A DNA stretch of 64,000 nucleotides from assembly GCF_023336905.1 (NCBI RefSeq), contig NZ_JAMBLS010000004.1, positions 1 through 64,000 on the forward strand. Direction: 5' to 3'. Positions 43,705 through 53,527 of this stretch are shown one piece after another. The DNA is from Bacteroides sp. ET71. Lineage in GTDB: Bacteria > Bacteroidota > Bacteroidia > Bacteroidales > Bacteroidaceae. Made by a program: the position numbers and the translations under genes. Below the pieces are notes generated by a model that saw only the letters and a program-made list of their open reading frames with translations, did not search any database and was not told where the DNA came from. Position 1 is the stretch's first letter. Each line of letters opens with the position of its first letter.

Positions 43705-45180
43705 ATGACCACTGCATGGATTGTCCTGATGACCATCGCGGGCTATTTCGCCCTGCTGTTCCTCATCTCCTGGCTTACGGGACGGAAAGCCGACAACGCC
43801 GGATTCTTCAACGGCAACAGGGGGTCGAAGTGGTGGATGGCTACGGTAGCCATGATTGGCGCCAGCATATCGGGCGTGACTTTCATCTCTGTGCCAGGTG
43901 CCGTACAAGCGGGAGGCTACAGCTACCTGCAAATGGTACTGGGCTTCTTCGTGGGATCTGTGGTCGTGGCGTGGGTACTGATTCCGTTGTTCTACCGCAT
44001 GAACCTCGTCAGCATCTACGGCTACCTGGAGAGCCGCTTCGGACTGGTGGCTTACCGCACAGGCGCATGGTTCTTCTTCGTGTCGAAGATGTTGGGGGCA
44101 TCGGTACGCTTTTTCGTGGTGTGCGTCGTGCTGCAAACGCTGGTATTCCAGCCGTTGAACATTCCGTTCGCCCTCAATGTCGTGCTGACGGTGGCGCTCA
44201 TCTGGCTCTATTCTTTCCGGGGCGGGGTGAAGTCGCTCATCTGGACGGATTCACTGAAAACGCTGTGCCTGGTGCTTTCCGTAGTGTGCTGCATCGGTTT
44301 TATAGCCTGGAGCCTGGGCATCGGGCTGAGTGACCTGCCTGCCGCCGTCGCGGCTCATCCGACCAGCCGTACCTTCTTCTTCGACGACCCTAACGACGGG
44401 CACTACTTCTGGAAGCAATTCGCGGCAGGCATCTTCATGGTCATAGCCACCACGGGACTGGACCAAGACCTGATGCAGCGCACGCTGAGCTGCCGGAACT
44501 TCCGCGAATCGCAGAAGAACATGGTGCTGAGCGCCTTCATCCAGATTTTTGTCATCGGACTGTTCCTGGTCTTGGGCACGTTGCTCTATATGTATTCCGA
44601 AACCCGCCTGCCAGCGACGGAACAGGTGACGGGAGACGCCCTGTTCGGCGCAGTGGCGTGGAGCGACGGTTTTCCGCTCTTCATCGGCATTGTCTTCATC
44701 ATCGGACTGATTGCGGCCGCTTACTCGGCGGCAGGCTCGGCGCTTACGGCACTCACCACGTCGTTCACCCTCGACATCCTGCGCGCCGGCCAGAAGCAGG
44801 ACGAACACCACCTGACCCGGACACGCCAGCGAGTGCACGTAGCCATGTCCGTGACGATGATGGCCGTCATCATCGTCTTTTACGAGCTGAATGACGACAG
44901 CGCCATCAACGCCGTCTACAGCCTGGCGTCCTACACCTACGGCCCCATCCTGGGCATGTTTGCCTTCGGACTGGCCTGCAAACGGCCGGTGCGCGACCGT
45001 TGGGTGCCTGCGGTGGCCGTCCTGTCGCCCTTGCTGTGCTACGTCCTCCAGTCGAACAGTGAACGTTGGTTCGGCGGCTACCAAATCAGCTTCGAACTGC
45101 TGCTTATCAACGCTGCCCTTACCGTCGTGGGGCTTTGTCTGCTGATACGTCCCCGGACACTCCGAAAAGACTCTGAATGA
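43705..45180 (+). CDS. Sodium:solute symporter (SSS family)
   Basis: This 491-residue inner membrane protein has about 13 helices with SSS-family features ([51 protein letters not shown]). The substrate is unknown; the neighbouring NamZ and MurQ suggest MurNAc or a related amino sugar, as inferred for similar transporters in salvage clusters. Its stop overlaps the start of the glycosyltransferase gene. Confidence 0.9.
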   Translation: MTTAWIVLMTIAGYFALLFLISWLTGRKADNAGFFNGNRGSKWWMATVAMIGASISGVTFISVPGAVQAGGYSYLQMVLGFFVGSVVVAWVLIPLFYRMNLVSIYGYLESRFGLVAYRTGAWFFFVSKMLGASVRFFVVCVVLQTLVFQPLNIPFALNVVLTVALIWLYSFRGGVKSLIWTDSLKTLCLVLSVVCCIGFIAWSLGIGLSDLPAAVAAHPTSRTFFFDDPNDGHYFWKQFAAGIFMVIATTGLDQDLMQRTLSCRNFRESQKNMVLSAFIQIFVIGLFLVLGTLLYMYSETRLPATEQVTGDALFGAVAWSDGFPLFIGIVFIIGLIAAAYSAAGSALTALTTSFTLDILRAGQKQDEHHLTRTRQRVHVAMSVTMMAVIIVFYELNDDSAINAVYSLASYTYGPILGMFAFGLACKRPVRDRWVPAVAVLSPLLCYVLQSNSERWFGGYQISFELLLINAALTVVGLCLLIRPRTLRKDSE

Positions 45181-46688
45181 ATATCGAAACAAAACCTTAT
45201 ACAGTTATGACAACGAAACGAATCAGTTGCTTTGTGCCCTATGCCGACGAAGCACAAGCGGCAACTACCGTGTCCGAACTGCGCACATCCGATGCGGTAG
45301 GCGAAGTGTGGCTGCTGACCGCCGATGGGACGCTGCCCCCGCTGCCGGGCTGCCGCCTGCTGCCGGTACAGGATTTCTCCTCCAGCGAGACCGTGCGCCG
45401 CATGGCGCAACACGCCGACGGCGACTACGCACTGTTCTACCTCAAAGAAACGCACCTGAGCCTCGGCCTGTTTGCCCTGGAGCGGATGGTGCGCATCGCC
45501 GAAGACTCGGGCGCAGGCCTGGTCTACGCCGACCACTACCGGCTGAGCGGTGGCCGACGCAGCGAGGCGCCCGTCATCGACTACCAACCCGGCTCGCTGC
45601 GCGACGATTTCGACTTCGGCCCCCTGTGGCTGCTGCGTACCGACCGTCTGAAAGAGGCCGCTGCCCGCCTGACGACCGACTATCGCTACGCCGGCTTCTA
45701 CGACCTGCGCCTGAAGCTGAGCCAGCGCGCCCCGCTGGTACACGTCAACGAATACCTGTACACCGAAGTGGAGGACGACATGCGCCCCAGCGGCGAACGT
45801 CTCTTCGACTATGTGGACCCGCGCAACCGGGAGCGGCAGGTGGAAATGGAGCAGGCCTGCACGGAACACCTGAAAGAAGTGGGCGCCTACCTCGCCCCGC
45901 AGTTTGAAGAACCGGACCTCGACGCCGGACAGTTCGAATACGAAGCATCGGTCATCATCCCCGTGCGCAACCGCGTCCGCACCATCGGCGACGCCATCCG
46001 TTCGGTGCTGGGCCAGCACACCAGCTTCCCGTTCAACCTCATCGTGGTGGACAACCATTCGACCGACGGCACCACGGAAGCCATCGACCGCTTTGCCGAC
46101 GATCCCCGCCTGCTGCACCTCGTGCCCCGGCGCGAAGACTTGGGCATCGGCGGATGCTGGAACCTGGCGGCTGCCCACCCGCAGTGCGGACGCTTCTGCG
46201 TACAACTGGACAGCGACGACCTCTATGCGGACGAAGAAACGCTGGAGAAGCTGGTGGCCGCCTTCCGCGAGCAGCGTTGCGCCATGGTAGTCGGGACGTA
46301 CCGCCTGACCGACCTGCAACTGCGCCCGCTGCCGCCCGGCATCATCGACCACCGGGAATGGACACCCGACAACGGGCGCAACAACGCCTTGCGCATCAAC
46401 GGTCTGGGTGCCCCGCGCGCGTTCTACACCCCCCTGCTGCGCGAACTGCGGCTGCCAGACACGTGCTACGGCGAAGACTATGCCGTAGGATTGGCCATGT
46501 CGCGGCGATTCCGCATCGGACGCGTCTACGACGTGGTCTACCTCTGCCGCCGGTGGGAAGGCAATTCGGACGCCAACCTGGACATCATCCGCACGAACCG
46601 GAACAATCTGTACAAAGACCGCATCCGGACATGGGAACTGCAAGCACGCATCGCCCTGAACCGACGCAAGGAAAACGCTTGTGAATAA
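45177..46688 (+). CDS. Glycosyltransferase family 2 protein
   Basis: This 503-residue cytoplasmic protein carries a C-terminal GT-A domain from about residue 260 ([22 protein letters not shown]..., [41 protein letters not shown]), the last being the DxD metal motif. The N-terminal 240 residues resemble a second, more divergent GT-like domain ([10 protein letters not shown]). Two starts are possible (45177, overlapping the symporter stop, or 45207). Why a glycosyltransferase lies among muropeptide salvage genes is not clear. Confidence 0.85.
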   Translation: MNIETKPYTVMTTKRISCFVPYADEAQAATTVSELRTSDAVGEVWLLTADGTLPPLPGCRLLPVQDFSSSETVRRMAQHADGDYALFYLKETHLSLGLFALERMVRIAEDSGAGLVYADHYRLSGGRRSEAPVIDYQPGSLRDDFDFGPLWLLRTDRLKEAAARLTTDYRYAGFYDLRLKLSQRAPLVHVNEYLYTEVEDDMRPSGERLFDYVDPRNRERQVEMEQACTEHLKEVGAYLAPQFEEPDLDAGQFEYEASVIIPVRNRVRTIGDAIRSVLGQHTSFPFNLIVVDNHSTDGTTEAIDRFADDPRLLHLVPRREDLGIGGCWNLAAAHPQCGRFCVQLDSDDLYADEETLEKLVAAFREQRCAMVVGTYRLTDLQLRPLPPGIIDHREWTPDNGRNNALRINGLGAPRAFYTPLLRELRLPDTCYGEDYAVGLAMSRRFRIGRVYDVVYLCRRWEGNSDANLDIIRTNRNNLYKDRIRTWELQARIALNRRKENACE

Positions 46689-46710
46689 ACCACTTGCTTC
46701 CCCCGAACAA

Positions 46711-46774
46711 GAGCCGTGCCCCGTGTGCGGAAGAGCCAAGCCCCGTGCGGACAAGAACCGCGGCCCGTGTGCGA
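46711..46774. repeat. GCCCCGTGTGCGGAAGAG-type repeat E2
   Basis: Same core as 39081-39098; lies between the GT2 gene and the DUF4922 start, where it produces a spurious N-terminal extension (CPVCGRAKPRADKNRGPC). Confidence 0.6.
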
Positions 46775-46797
46775 GAGAAACGCCCAAGAACAACCGT

Positions 46798-47772
46798 ATG
46801 AACGAAGACATAGATAACTTTCTGACCGGCCAACTGGCCCACTGGCCCACGGCGCAACACAACTACGCCGCCCTGAGCCGGGTGCGCGTAAAGACGCTGG
46901 ACGTGGACGGGACGGCCTTCCGCGTGCAATGCAACCCGGCCCGTATCGTTTCGTCCGCCGCCCGCGTAGACGAGCGTTCCATCCGCCAGCGGGCGTGCTT
47001 CCTCTGTGCGGCGAACCGCCCGGCGGAACAAGAAGCCATCCGGGCGTTGGAAGGACGCTACGACATTCTGGTCAATCCCTTCCCCATCTTCCCGCGCCAC
47101 CTGACCTTGGCCGCTACCGACCACATGCCCCAGCGTATCGCCCCGCGCCTGGCCGACCTGCTGTGCCTGGCCCGGATGTTGCCCGGCTACACCCTGTTCT
47201 ACAACGGCCCGCGCTGCGGAGCTTCCGCCCCCGACCACGCCCATTTCCAGGCGGGCAGCCGAGGCTTCCTGCCCATTGAGACACAGTGGACATCCCTCCC
47301 GGCAGAGCGGTTGGGCGGCTGCGGACACTCGTCGCTCTACGGCTTGAATGGTGACCTGCGCCGTCCGCTGGTCATCGATACTGCCGACGAGGCGGAAGCC
47401 GCCGCCCTGTTTCACGCGGTCTGCCAAGCCCTGCCCGTGCCGCCCGGCCACGCCGAACCGATGCTGAACCTCCTTTGCTGGTACGACACGCCGCACTGGG
47501 TACTCATCCTCTTTCCCCGCCGTCGTCACCGTCCTTCGTGTTATGATGCGCCGGGCGACGGACGCCTGCTGTGCAGCCCCGCGTCGGTAGACATGGGTGG
47601 CGTGTTCATTCTTCCCATGGAGAAAGACTTCGAGCGCATCAACGCTGCCGACTTGCGACAGATACTCAGCGAAGTGTGCCCGTCGGCAGCGGACTTCGAC
47701 GAACTGAAACAACGGATACGGTCTGCATGGGCCGCCTCCACCTCCAACCCTCTTTTAAAAGAAATCCCATGA
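46798..47772 (+). CDS. DUF4922 protein with a HIT/GalT-like active-site motif
   Basis: This 324-residue protein starts at ATG 46798; the in-frame sequence before it is a dispersed repeat. CFLCAANRPAEQ and NPFPIFPRHLTLAATDHMPQRI resemble the uridylyl/adenylyltransferase fold. The motif DHAHFQAGSRG (His147, His149, Gln151) matches the HxHxQ active site of the branch that includes GalT, Ap4A phosphorylase and GDP-L-galactose phosphorylase. It probably transfers or phosphorolyses nucleotide-linked sugars; the substrate is unknown. It overlaps spoIID by 4 bp. Confidence 0.85.
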   Translation: MNEDIDNFLTGQLAHWPTAQHNYAALSRVRVKTLDVDGTAFRVQCNPARIVSSAARVDERSIRQRACFLCAANRPAEQEAIRALEGRYDILVNPFPIFPRHLTLAATDHMPQRIAPRLADLLCLARMLPGYTLFYNGPRCGASAPDHAHFQAGSRGFLPIETQWTSLPAERLGGCGHSSLYGLNGDLRRPLVIDTADEAEAAALFHAVCQALPVPPGHAEPMLNLLCWYDTPHWVLILFPRRRHRPSCYDAPGDGRLLCSPASVDMGGVFILPMEKDFERINAADLRQILSEVCPSAADFDELKQRIRSAWAASTSNPLLKEIP

Positions 47773-49073
47773 ACGAACCTCGCGTACAAGTAGGCATCCT
47801 GAGCCGCGAACGGATAGACTTCGTGCTGCACGGCTCTTACCACGCCGATACCATCCCGGTCAGCGGCCGGCAAACCGCCATCCTCGACCAAGGGCGCATC
47901 CGCTGGGGCGGCACCCTCTGCGACGAACTGCTGTTCACCCCCGATGACGAAGCCACAGACGCTTTCGACCTGCTGCAAGTCACCATCGGCATCGGCTTCC
48001 ACTGGGAGCGGCACGAAGACCAACGCTTTCGCGGCGCCCTCCGCCTCCTCGTCGAAGACGGACGCCTGACGGCAGTCAACATTGTCCCGGTCGAAGCATA
48101 CCTGACCTCCGTCATCTCCAGCGAGATGAGCGCCACGGCTTCGCCCGAACTGCTGAAAGCACACGCGGTCATCTCGCGAAGCTGGCTGCTGGCCAACCTG
48201 CAACACAAGACCGCTGCGCCGCTGCCCACCCACGAAGACGTGGAAGGCGGACGGCTGGTGTGGTACGAGCGCGATGCCCACACCCGCTTCGACGTCTGCG
48301 CCGACGACCACTGCCAGCGATACCAGGGTATCACGCGGGCGTCGACCGATGCCGTGCGGCAAGCCGTGGCCGCCACGCGCGGACAGGTGTTGGCTTACGA
48401 GGGACGGATTTGCGACGCACGTTTCTCGAAGTGCTGCGGCGGTGCCCTCGAAGAGTTCGCCACCTGCTGGGCGGACACATCCCACCCCTACCTGCGGCGG
48501 AAGCGCGACTGGACATCGGCCGGACTGCCCGACCTGACGCAAGAAGCCGAGGCCGAACGGTGGATACGCTCCGCACCCGACGCCTTCTGCCACACGACGG
48601 ACGCGCACATCCTCCGCCAAGTGCTGAACAACTACGACCAGGAGACGACGGACTACTACCGCTGGCGCGTGGAGTACACGCAGGAAGAGCTGGCCGACCT
48701 CGTCCGCCGGCGTTCGGGTACGGATTACGGGGGCATCGTCGACCTCGTGCCCGTGGCACGAGGCACCAGCGGACGACTCTGGAAGCTGCGCATCGTGGGC
48801 ACGAAACGGACGGCTGTCATTGGCAAGGAACTGGAAATCAGGCGTACGCTCTCGCCCACCCACCTGTACAGTTCGGCTTTCGTGGTGGACAAGACGGGGG
48901 GCTGCACGCCCGAAGGACTGCCCCGCCGGTTTGTCCTGACCGGTGCGGGCTGGGGACACGGCGTGGGGCTCTGCCAGATAGGCGCCGCCGTGATGGGAGA
49001 GCAGGGGTATGCTTACGATGCCATCCTGCGGCACTACTACCCCGGAGCCACATTGGAAAAGAAATACGAATAA
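47769..49073 (+). CDS. SpoIID/LytB-domain protein
   Basis: This 434-residue protein has a SpoIID core (VEAYLTSVISSEMSATASPELLKAHAVISRSWLL, ARFSKCCGGALEEFATCW, GAGWGHGVGLCQIGA). In Bacillus, SpoIID is a lytic transglycosylase that cuts denuded glycan strands. No N-terminal signal peptide is visible at the chosen ATG, which overlaps the DUF4922 stop (ATGA), so its localisation is unresolved. The same gene order is common in Bacteroides. Confidence 0.88.
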   Translation: MNEPRVQVGILSRERIDFVLHGSYHADTIPVSGRQTAILDQGRIRWGGTLCDELLFTPDDEATDAFDLLQVTIGIGFHWERHEDQRFRGALRLLVEDGRLTAVNIVPVEAYLTSVISSEMSATASPELLKAHAVISRSWLLANLQHKTAAPLPTHEDVEGGRLVWYERDAHTRFDVCADDHCQRYQGITRASTDAVRQAVAATRGQVLAYEGRICDARFSKCCGGALEEFATCWADTSHPYLRRKRDWTSAGLPDLTQEAEAERWIRSAPDAFCHTTDAHILRQVLNNYDQETTDYYRWRVEYTQEELADLVRRRSGTDYGGIVDLVPVARGTSGRLWKLRIVGTKRTAVIGKELEIRRTLSPTHLYSSAFVVDKTGGCTPEGLPRRFVLTGAGWGHGVGLCQIGAAVMGEQGYAYDAILRHYYPGATLEKKYE

Positions 49074-49086
49074 AAATCTGTTGCCC

Positions 49087-50394
49087 ATGAAACCTACTAC
49101 CCCTTCGACCCGCCGCCGCTCGCCCTGGACCTGGATACCGACCCTGTACTTTGCCCAAGGCCTGCCCTACGTGGCGGTCATGACCATCTCCGTCATCATG
49201 TACAAACGCCTGGGGCTGTCGAACACCGACATCGCCCTGTACACCGGATGGCTGGGACTCCCATGGGTCATCAAGCCCTTCTGGAGCCCCTTCGTCGACA
49301 TCGTACGGACGAAACGCTGGTGGACCCTGACGATGCAGGCCGTCATAGCCCTGGCGCTGGCGGGCATCGCCTTCAGCCTGCCCACGCCGTTCTACGTGCA
49401 GTTCACGCTGGCGGTCTTCCTGCTGATGGGACTCGCGTCGGCCACACACGACATTGCCGCCGACGGCTTCTACCTGCTGGCCCTGAACGAACACGACCAG
49501 TCGTTCTACGTGGGCATCCGCAGCACGTTCTACCGCATCGCCATGGTCGTGGGGCAAGGGCCGCTGGTCATCCTGGCCGGCCTGCTGGAGACAACAACGG
49601 GCGACATACCGCTGGCCTGGTCGGTGGTGTTCGTAGTGCTGTCGGCCTTCTTCTTCCTCGTCGTCATCTACCATCACTGGACGCTGCCTCGCCCCCCGGT
49701 GGACACCGAACACCGACACACCGATGTGCGCGGCATCGTGCAGGGATTTGCCGACGCCTTCCGCACCTTCTTCACCAAACGCCGCCCCTTGGAAACCGCC
49801 GCCGCCCTGGCCTTCATGCTGCTCTACCGCTTCCCCGAAGCACAACTGACCAAAATCATCCAGCCCTTCCTGCTGGACCCGACGGATCGGGGCGGCCTGG
49901 GGCTGAGCACCGCCCAAGTCGGACTGACCTACGGAACGGTGGGCGTCATCGGCCTGACACTGGGAGGCATCATCGGCGGCATGGCGGCCGCACGCGGCGG
50001 GCTCAGGCGCTGGCTGACCCCTATGGCGTGGAGCATGTCGCTTACCTGCCTGACGTTCGTCTACCTCAGCTACGCCCCGGCACCCTCGCTGCTGACGGTG
50101 AACCTCTGCGTCTTCGTGGAACAGTTCGGCTACGGCTTCGGCTTCACCGCCTACATGCTCTTCCTCATCCATTTCTCCGACGGGCCTTACAAAACCTCCC
50201 ACTACGCCATCTGTACCGGTTTCATGGCACTGAGCATGATGCTGGGCATGATGGCAGGCTGGCTGCAAGAGCAGATAGGCTACCGCCACTTCTTTATCTG
50301 GACGGTGCTGTGCTGCGTCACGACCATCGGCACCGCCCTGCTGGTGAAATCGGCCTCCGGTCTCGGACAAAAAGGAAGCGGGGAAACAAACTGA
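49087..50394 (+). CDS. ampG: AmpG-like muropeptide permease (MFS)
   Basis: This 435-residue protein has about 12 membrane helices and the AmpG-family stretches YFAQGLPYVAV, GLPWVIKPFWSPFVD and ASATHDIAADGFYLLAL. Members import anhydro-muropeptides through the inner membrane. ATG at 49087 is preferred, 13 bp after the spoIID stop. It fits the neighbouring NamZ, MurK and MurQ functions. Confidence 0.9.
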   Translation: MKPTTPSTRRRSPWTWIPTLYFAQGLPYVAVMTISVIMYKRLGLSNTDIALYTGWLGLPWVIKPFWSPFVDIVRTKRWWTLTMQAVIALALAGIAFSLPTPFYVQFTLAVFLLMGLASATHDIAADGFYLLALNEHDQSFYVGIRSTFYRIAMVVGQGPLVILAGLLETTTGDIPLAWSVVFVVLSAFFFLVVIYHHWTLPRPPVDTEHRHTDVRGIVQGFADAFRTFFTKRRPLETAAALAFMLLYRFPEAQLTKIIQPFLLDPTDRGGLGLSTAQVGLTYGTVGVIGLTLGGIIGGMAAARGGLRRWLTPMAWSMSLTCLTFVYLSYAPAPSLLTVNLCVFVEQFGYGFGFTAYMLFLIHFSDGPYKTSHYAICTGFMALSMMLGMMAGWLQEQIGYRHFFIWTVLCCVTTIGTALLVKSASGLGQKGSGETN

Positions 50395-50491
50395 ACGGCG
50401 AGATAGACAGGCGAATGTTTGCACTCCCATCAGAAATGTGTAACTTTACCGCCGAAATCAAGGAATCTCCTGAAAAGACAGCTTTATAAGT

Positions 50492-53400
50492 ATGGAACAG
50501 AATCGTTACACAGAGTTCTTACGCGAAGCACAAACCTTCATTCCGCAGGAACGTATTTATACCGACGAACTGCGCCGCCTGGCCTGGGGCACAGACGCCG
50601 GCTTCTACCGCCTCATTCCGCAGATAGTCATCCGCTCGAAAGACGAAGGCGAAGTGTCTCAACTTCTCCGTCTGGCCACGCGCTACAAACTGCCGGTCAC
50701 TTTCCGTGCCGCAGGAACCAGCCTGTCCGGACAAGCCATCAGCGACTCCATCCTGATTGTGGCAGGCAAGCACTGGGAAGGATACAGCATCAGCCCCGAC
50801 CACGAACAAGTCACTCTTCAGCCGGGGCTCATCGGCCAGCGCGTCAACGAACTGCTCGCTCCCTACGGGCGTAAGTTTGCTCCCGACCCGGCATCGGTGA
50901 AGAGCGCCATGGTAGGAGGCATCGTCATGAATAACGCTTCGGGCATGAACTGCGGCACACATGCCAACAGCGACCGCATGCTGCTGTCAGCCCGCATCGT
51001 ACTGGCAGACGGAACGGTGCTCGACACGGGCGATACCGTCAGCCGTGCTTCGTTCGAAGTGACCCACCGCGAGTTCCTGCAACGTCTCTGCACGCTGCGC
51101 GACACCATCCGTGCCAACGAAAAGCTGAGCGAACGCATCCGTTATAAATACTCCATCAAAAACGTCACCGGACTGAACCTGCTACCCTTTGTCCGTTTCG
51201 ACGACGCGTTCGACATCATCGCACACCTGATGGTGGGCAGCGAAGGAACACTGGCGTTCTTGTCCCAAGTGACCATGAAGACAGAGTACGACTACCCGCA
51301 CAAGGCCAGTGCGATGCTCTACTTCACCAACATCAAAGAGGCCTGCCGCGCGGTGGTGGCCATGAAGAAACTGGTGAACGAGCAAGGCGAATGGCTGGTA
51401 AAGGGAGCCGAACTGCTGGACTACAAGAGCCTGTCGTCCGTAGACGACCCTATATATATAAAGTATGAAAAGGAAGCTGCCGACCCGTCGGGGCTGACCG
51501 CCATACTCGCCGAAACCAAAGCCCGTACGCCGGAGGAACTGGCGCAGAACATTGCACGGATAGAGACATGCCTCGCAGCGTTCAACACCTACATTCCCGT
51601 GCGCTTCACCGACAAACCGGAAGAATATGGCAAGTACTGGGCCATACGCTCGGGCATCTTCCCCTCGGTGGGCGGCACACGCCGGCCCGGCACGACCTGC
51701 CTCATCGAAGACGTGGCGTTCCACATTGACGACCTGCCCGAAGCCACCGCAGACCTGCAACAGCTCATTGCCCGCCACGGCTACGACGACGCCTGCATCT
51801 ACGGACATGCCTTGGAAGGGAACTATCACTTCATCCTCAACCAAAGCTTCTCCACCGACAGCGAAGTCAAACGCTACGCCGACCTGATGGAAGACGTCAA
51901 ACAACTGGTGGTAGACAAATACGACGGCTCGCTGAAGGCCGAACACGGCACCGGACGCAACATGGCTCCCTACGTGCGCTACGAATGGGGAGACGAGGCT
52001 TTCGGCTTCATGGAAGAGGTCAAACGCCTGTTTGACCCGCTGAGATTGCTCAATCCAGGCGTCATCTTCAACGATGACCCGGAATGTCACCTGAAACACT
52101 TCAAGCCGCTGCCACTGCTGTTTAATGAAGAACGAAGAATGAAGAATGAAGAATGGATGACTTCCAACGAACATTCTTCATCCCGTCCCGAAGGGACTAT
52201 TCTTCATTCTTCATTAAAAAAGGTAGACCGCTGCATCGAGTGTGGCTTCTGCGAGGTGAATTGCGTATCATGCGGCTTTACCCTGTCTTCGCGCCAACGC
52301 ATCGTCATCCAACGCGAAATAGCACGGTTGCGACAGAGCGGCGAGAATCCGGCCCGACTGGCTTTGCTGCTCAAGCAATACTACTATCCCGGCAATCAGA
52401 CTTGTGCAGGCGACGGACTTTGCTCCATGTCCTGCCCTATGGGTATCAACACCGGTGACTTGACACACTTCGTCCGCCAGCAACTCCTGCCTCCCAAGAG
52501 CTTGGGCTACAAGACCGGCGACTACGCAGCCCGCCACCTTGCCGGCATCGAAAATGCGCTTCGCCCAGTCCTCACCCTGGCAGATGCGGCACACACAGTG
52601 TTGGGAACCACCACGATGAGCAAACTGACACGCAGCCTGCATCATTTACTGGGCATCCCCCAGTGGACACCTGCCATGCCCAAAGCTTATAAAATGAAGA
52701 ATGAAGAACGAAGAATGGAGAATGAAGAACGGGCTGCTTCCAACAGTGATTCTTCATCTCCCCGCGAAGCAGGTATTCTTCATTCTTCATTAAGAAAGGT
52801 TGTTTACTTCCCCAGTTGCATCAATCAGACAATGGGACTGCCCCACAAATCGCCAGTAGAGCAACCGCTGGTGGATAAAATGCTAAAGCTGCTGCACAAG
52901 GCAGGCTATGAGGTCATCTTCCCCGAACACATGGACAAGCTGTGTTGCGGCACCATCTGGGAGAGCAAAGGCATGCCGGACATTGCCGACCGAAAAAGCG
53001 CCGAGCTGGAAGCTGCTCTTTGGAAAGCCAGTGAAGAGGGAAAATATCCCGTCTTGTGCGACCAAAGCCCTTGCCTGCACCGCATGCGGCAAACTATCCG
53101 GAAAATAAAATTGTACGAACCGGCGGAGTTCATCTATAACTACCTGCGCCCGTATCTCAAGTTCGTACCGACCAACCGTCCCGTCGCCCTGCACATCACC
53201 TGCTCTACGCGAGAAATGGGACTGGCAGACACCCTGGTCAAACTGGCCAAGCTTTGCACCACCGGACTTGTATTGGTGCCTGAAGAAATCGGCTGCTGCG
53301 CCTTTGCCGGCGACCGAGGCTTCACCCATCCCGAGCTGAACGCCTACGCCCTACGCAAACTACGCCCACAAATCGAAGCCAATGGTATACAGATTGGTTA

Positions 53401-53527
53401 CTGCAACAGCCGTACTTGCGAAATAGGACTGACTACCAACAGTGGTATTCCTTATGTCTCCATTGCTTATTTGGTGGATGAATGTACAGAACCTGTCGGA
53501 AAAGAAAACGGAGGAGAAACAGCATGA
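50492..53527 (+). CDS. FAD-linked oxidase/iron-sulfur protein, D-lactate dehydrogenase type
   Basis: This 1011-residue protein joins an FAD_binding_4 domain (FRAAGTSLSGQAISDSILI, VGGIVMNNASGMNCG), an FAD-oxidase C domain (GHALEGNYHF, EHGTGRNMAPYV), [4Fe-4S] sites (CIECGFCEVNC; CAGDGLCSMSCP) and a Cys-rich CCG domain (YFPSCINQTMG, CCGTIWESKG, HITCSTREMG). This architecture is known for D-lactate dehydrogenases passing electrons to quinone. Two in-frame palindromic repeats (52124-52215 and 52693-52791) encode 30-residue insertions of the NEERRMKNEE and FILHSSLKK kind. MurQ downstream produces D-lactate, so that is a plausible substrate. Confidence 0.85.
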   Translation: MEQNRYTEFLREAQTFIPQERIYTDELRRLAWGTDAGFYRLIPQIVIRSKDEGEVSQLLRLATRYKLPVTFRAAGTSLSGQAISDSILIVAGKHWEGYSISPDHEQVTLQPGLIGQRVNELLAPYGRKFAPDPASVKSAMVGGIVMNNASGMNCGTHANSDRMLLSARIVLADGTVLDTGDTVSRASFEVTHREFLQRLCTLRDTIRANEKLSERIRYKYSIKNVTGLNLLPFVRFDDAFDIIAHLMVGSEGTLAFLSQVTMKTEYDYPHKASAMLYFTNIKEACRAVVAMKKLVNEQGEWLVKGAELLDYKSLSSVDDPIYIKYEKEAADPSGLTAILAETKARTPEELAQNIARIETCLAAFNTYIPVRFTDKPEEYGKYWAIRSGIFPSVGGTRRPGTTCLIEDVAFHIDDLPEATADLQQLIARHGYDDACIYGHALEGNYHFILNQSFSTDSEVKRYADLMEDVKQLVVDKYDGSLKAEHGTGRNMAPYVRYEWGDEAFGFMEEVKRLFDPLRLLNPGVIFNDDPECHLKHFKPLPLLFNEERRMKNEEWMTSNEHSSSRPEGTILHSSLKKVDRCIECGFCEVNCVSCGFTLSSRQRIVIQREIARLRQSGENPARLALLLKQYYYPGNQTCAGDGLCSMSCPMGINTGDLTHFVRQQLLPPKSLGYKTGDYAARHLAGIENALRPVLTLADAAHTVLGTTTMSKLTRSLHHLLGIPQWTPAMPKAYKMKNEERRMENEERAASNSDSSSPREAGILHSSLRKVVYFPSCINQTMGLPHKSPVEQPLVDKMLKLLHKAGYEVIFPEHMDKLCCGTIWESKGMPDIADRKSAELEAALWKASEEGKYPVLCDQSPCLHRMRQTIRKIKLYEPAEFIYNYLRPYLKFVPTNRPVALHITCSTREMGLADTLVKLAKLCTTGLVLVPEEIGCCAFAGDRGFTHPELNAYALRKLRPQIEANGIQIGYCNSRTCEIGLTTNSGIPYVSIAYLVDECTEPVGKENGGETA
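52124..52215. repeat. AATGAAGAA/TTCTTCATT palindromic repeat D3 inside the flavoprotein gene
   Basis: Outer arms AATGAAGAACGAAGAATG and ATTCTTCATTCTTCATT are inverted; centre CCCGTCCCGAAGGG. It lies at about residues 545-575, between the FAD-oxidase domain and the first Fe-S motif, and keeps the frame. Confidence 0.85.
52693..52791. repeat. AATGAAGAA/TTCTTCATT palindromic repeat D4 inside the flavoprotein gene
   Basis: Second in-frame copy at about residues 735-767, between the ferredoxin-like and CCG domains: NEERRMENEE ... GILHSSLRK. Same family as D3. Confidence 0.85.

Noticed and set aside
48838-50430. 530-codon minus-strand open frame opposite the ampG and spoIID genes
   Set aside because: His/Gly/Gln-rich artefact of the sense membrane protein; spans two genes and their junction.
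52124-52791. CRISPR-like array
   Set aside because: Only two palindromic copies about 480 bp apart, within a coding frame, without spacers or cas genes.
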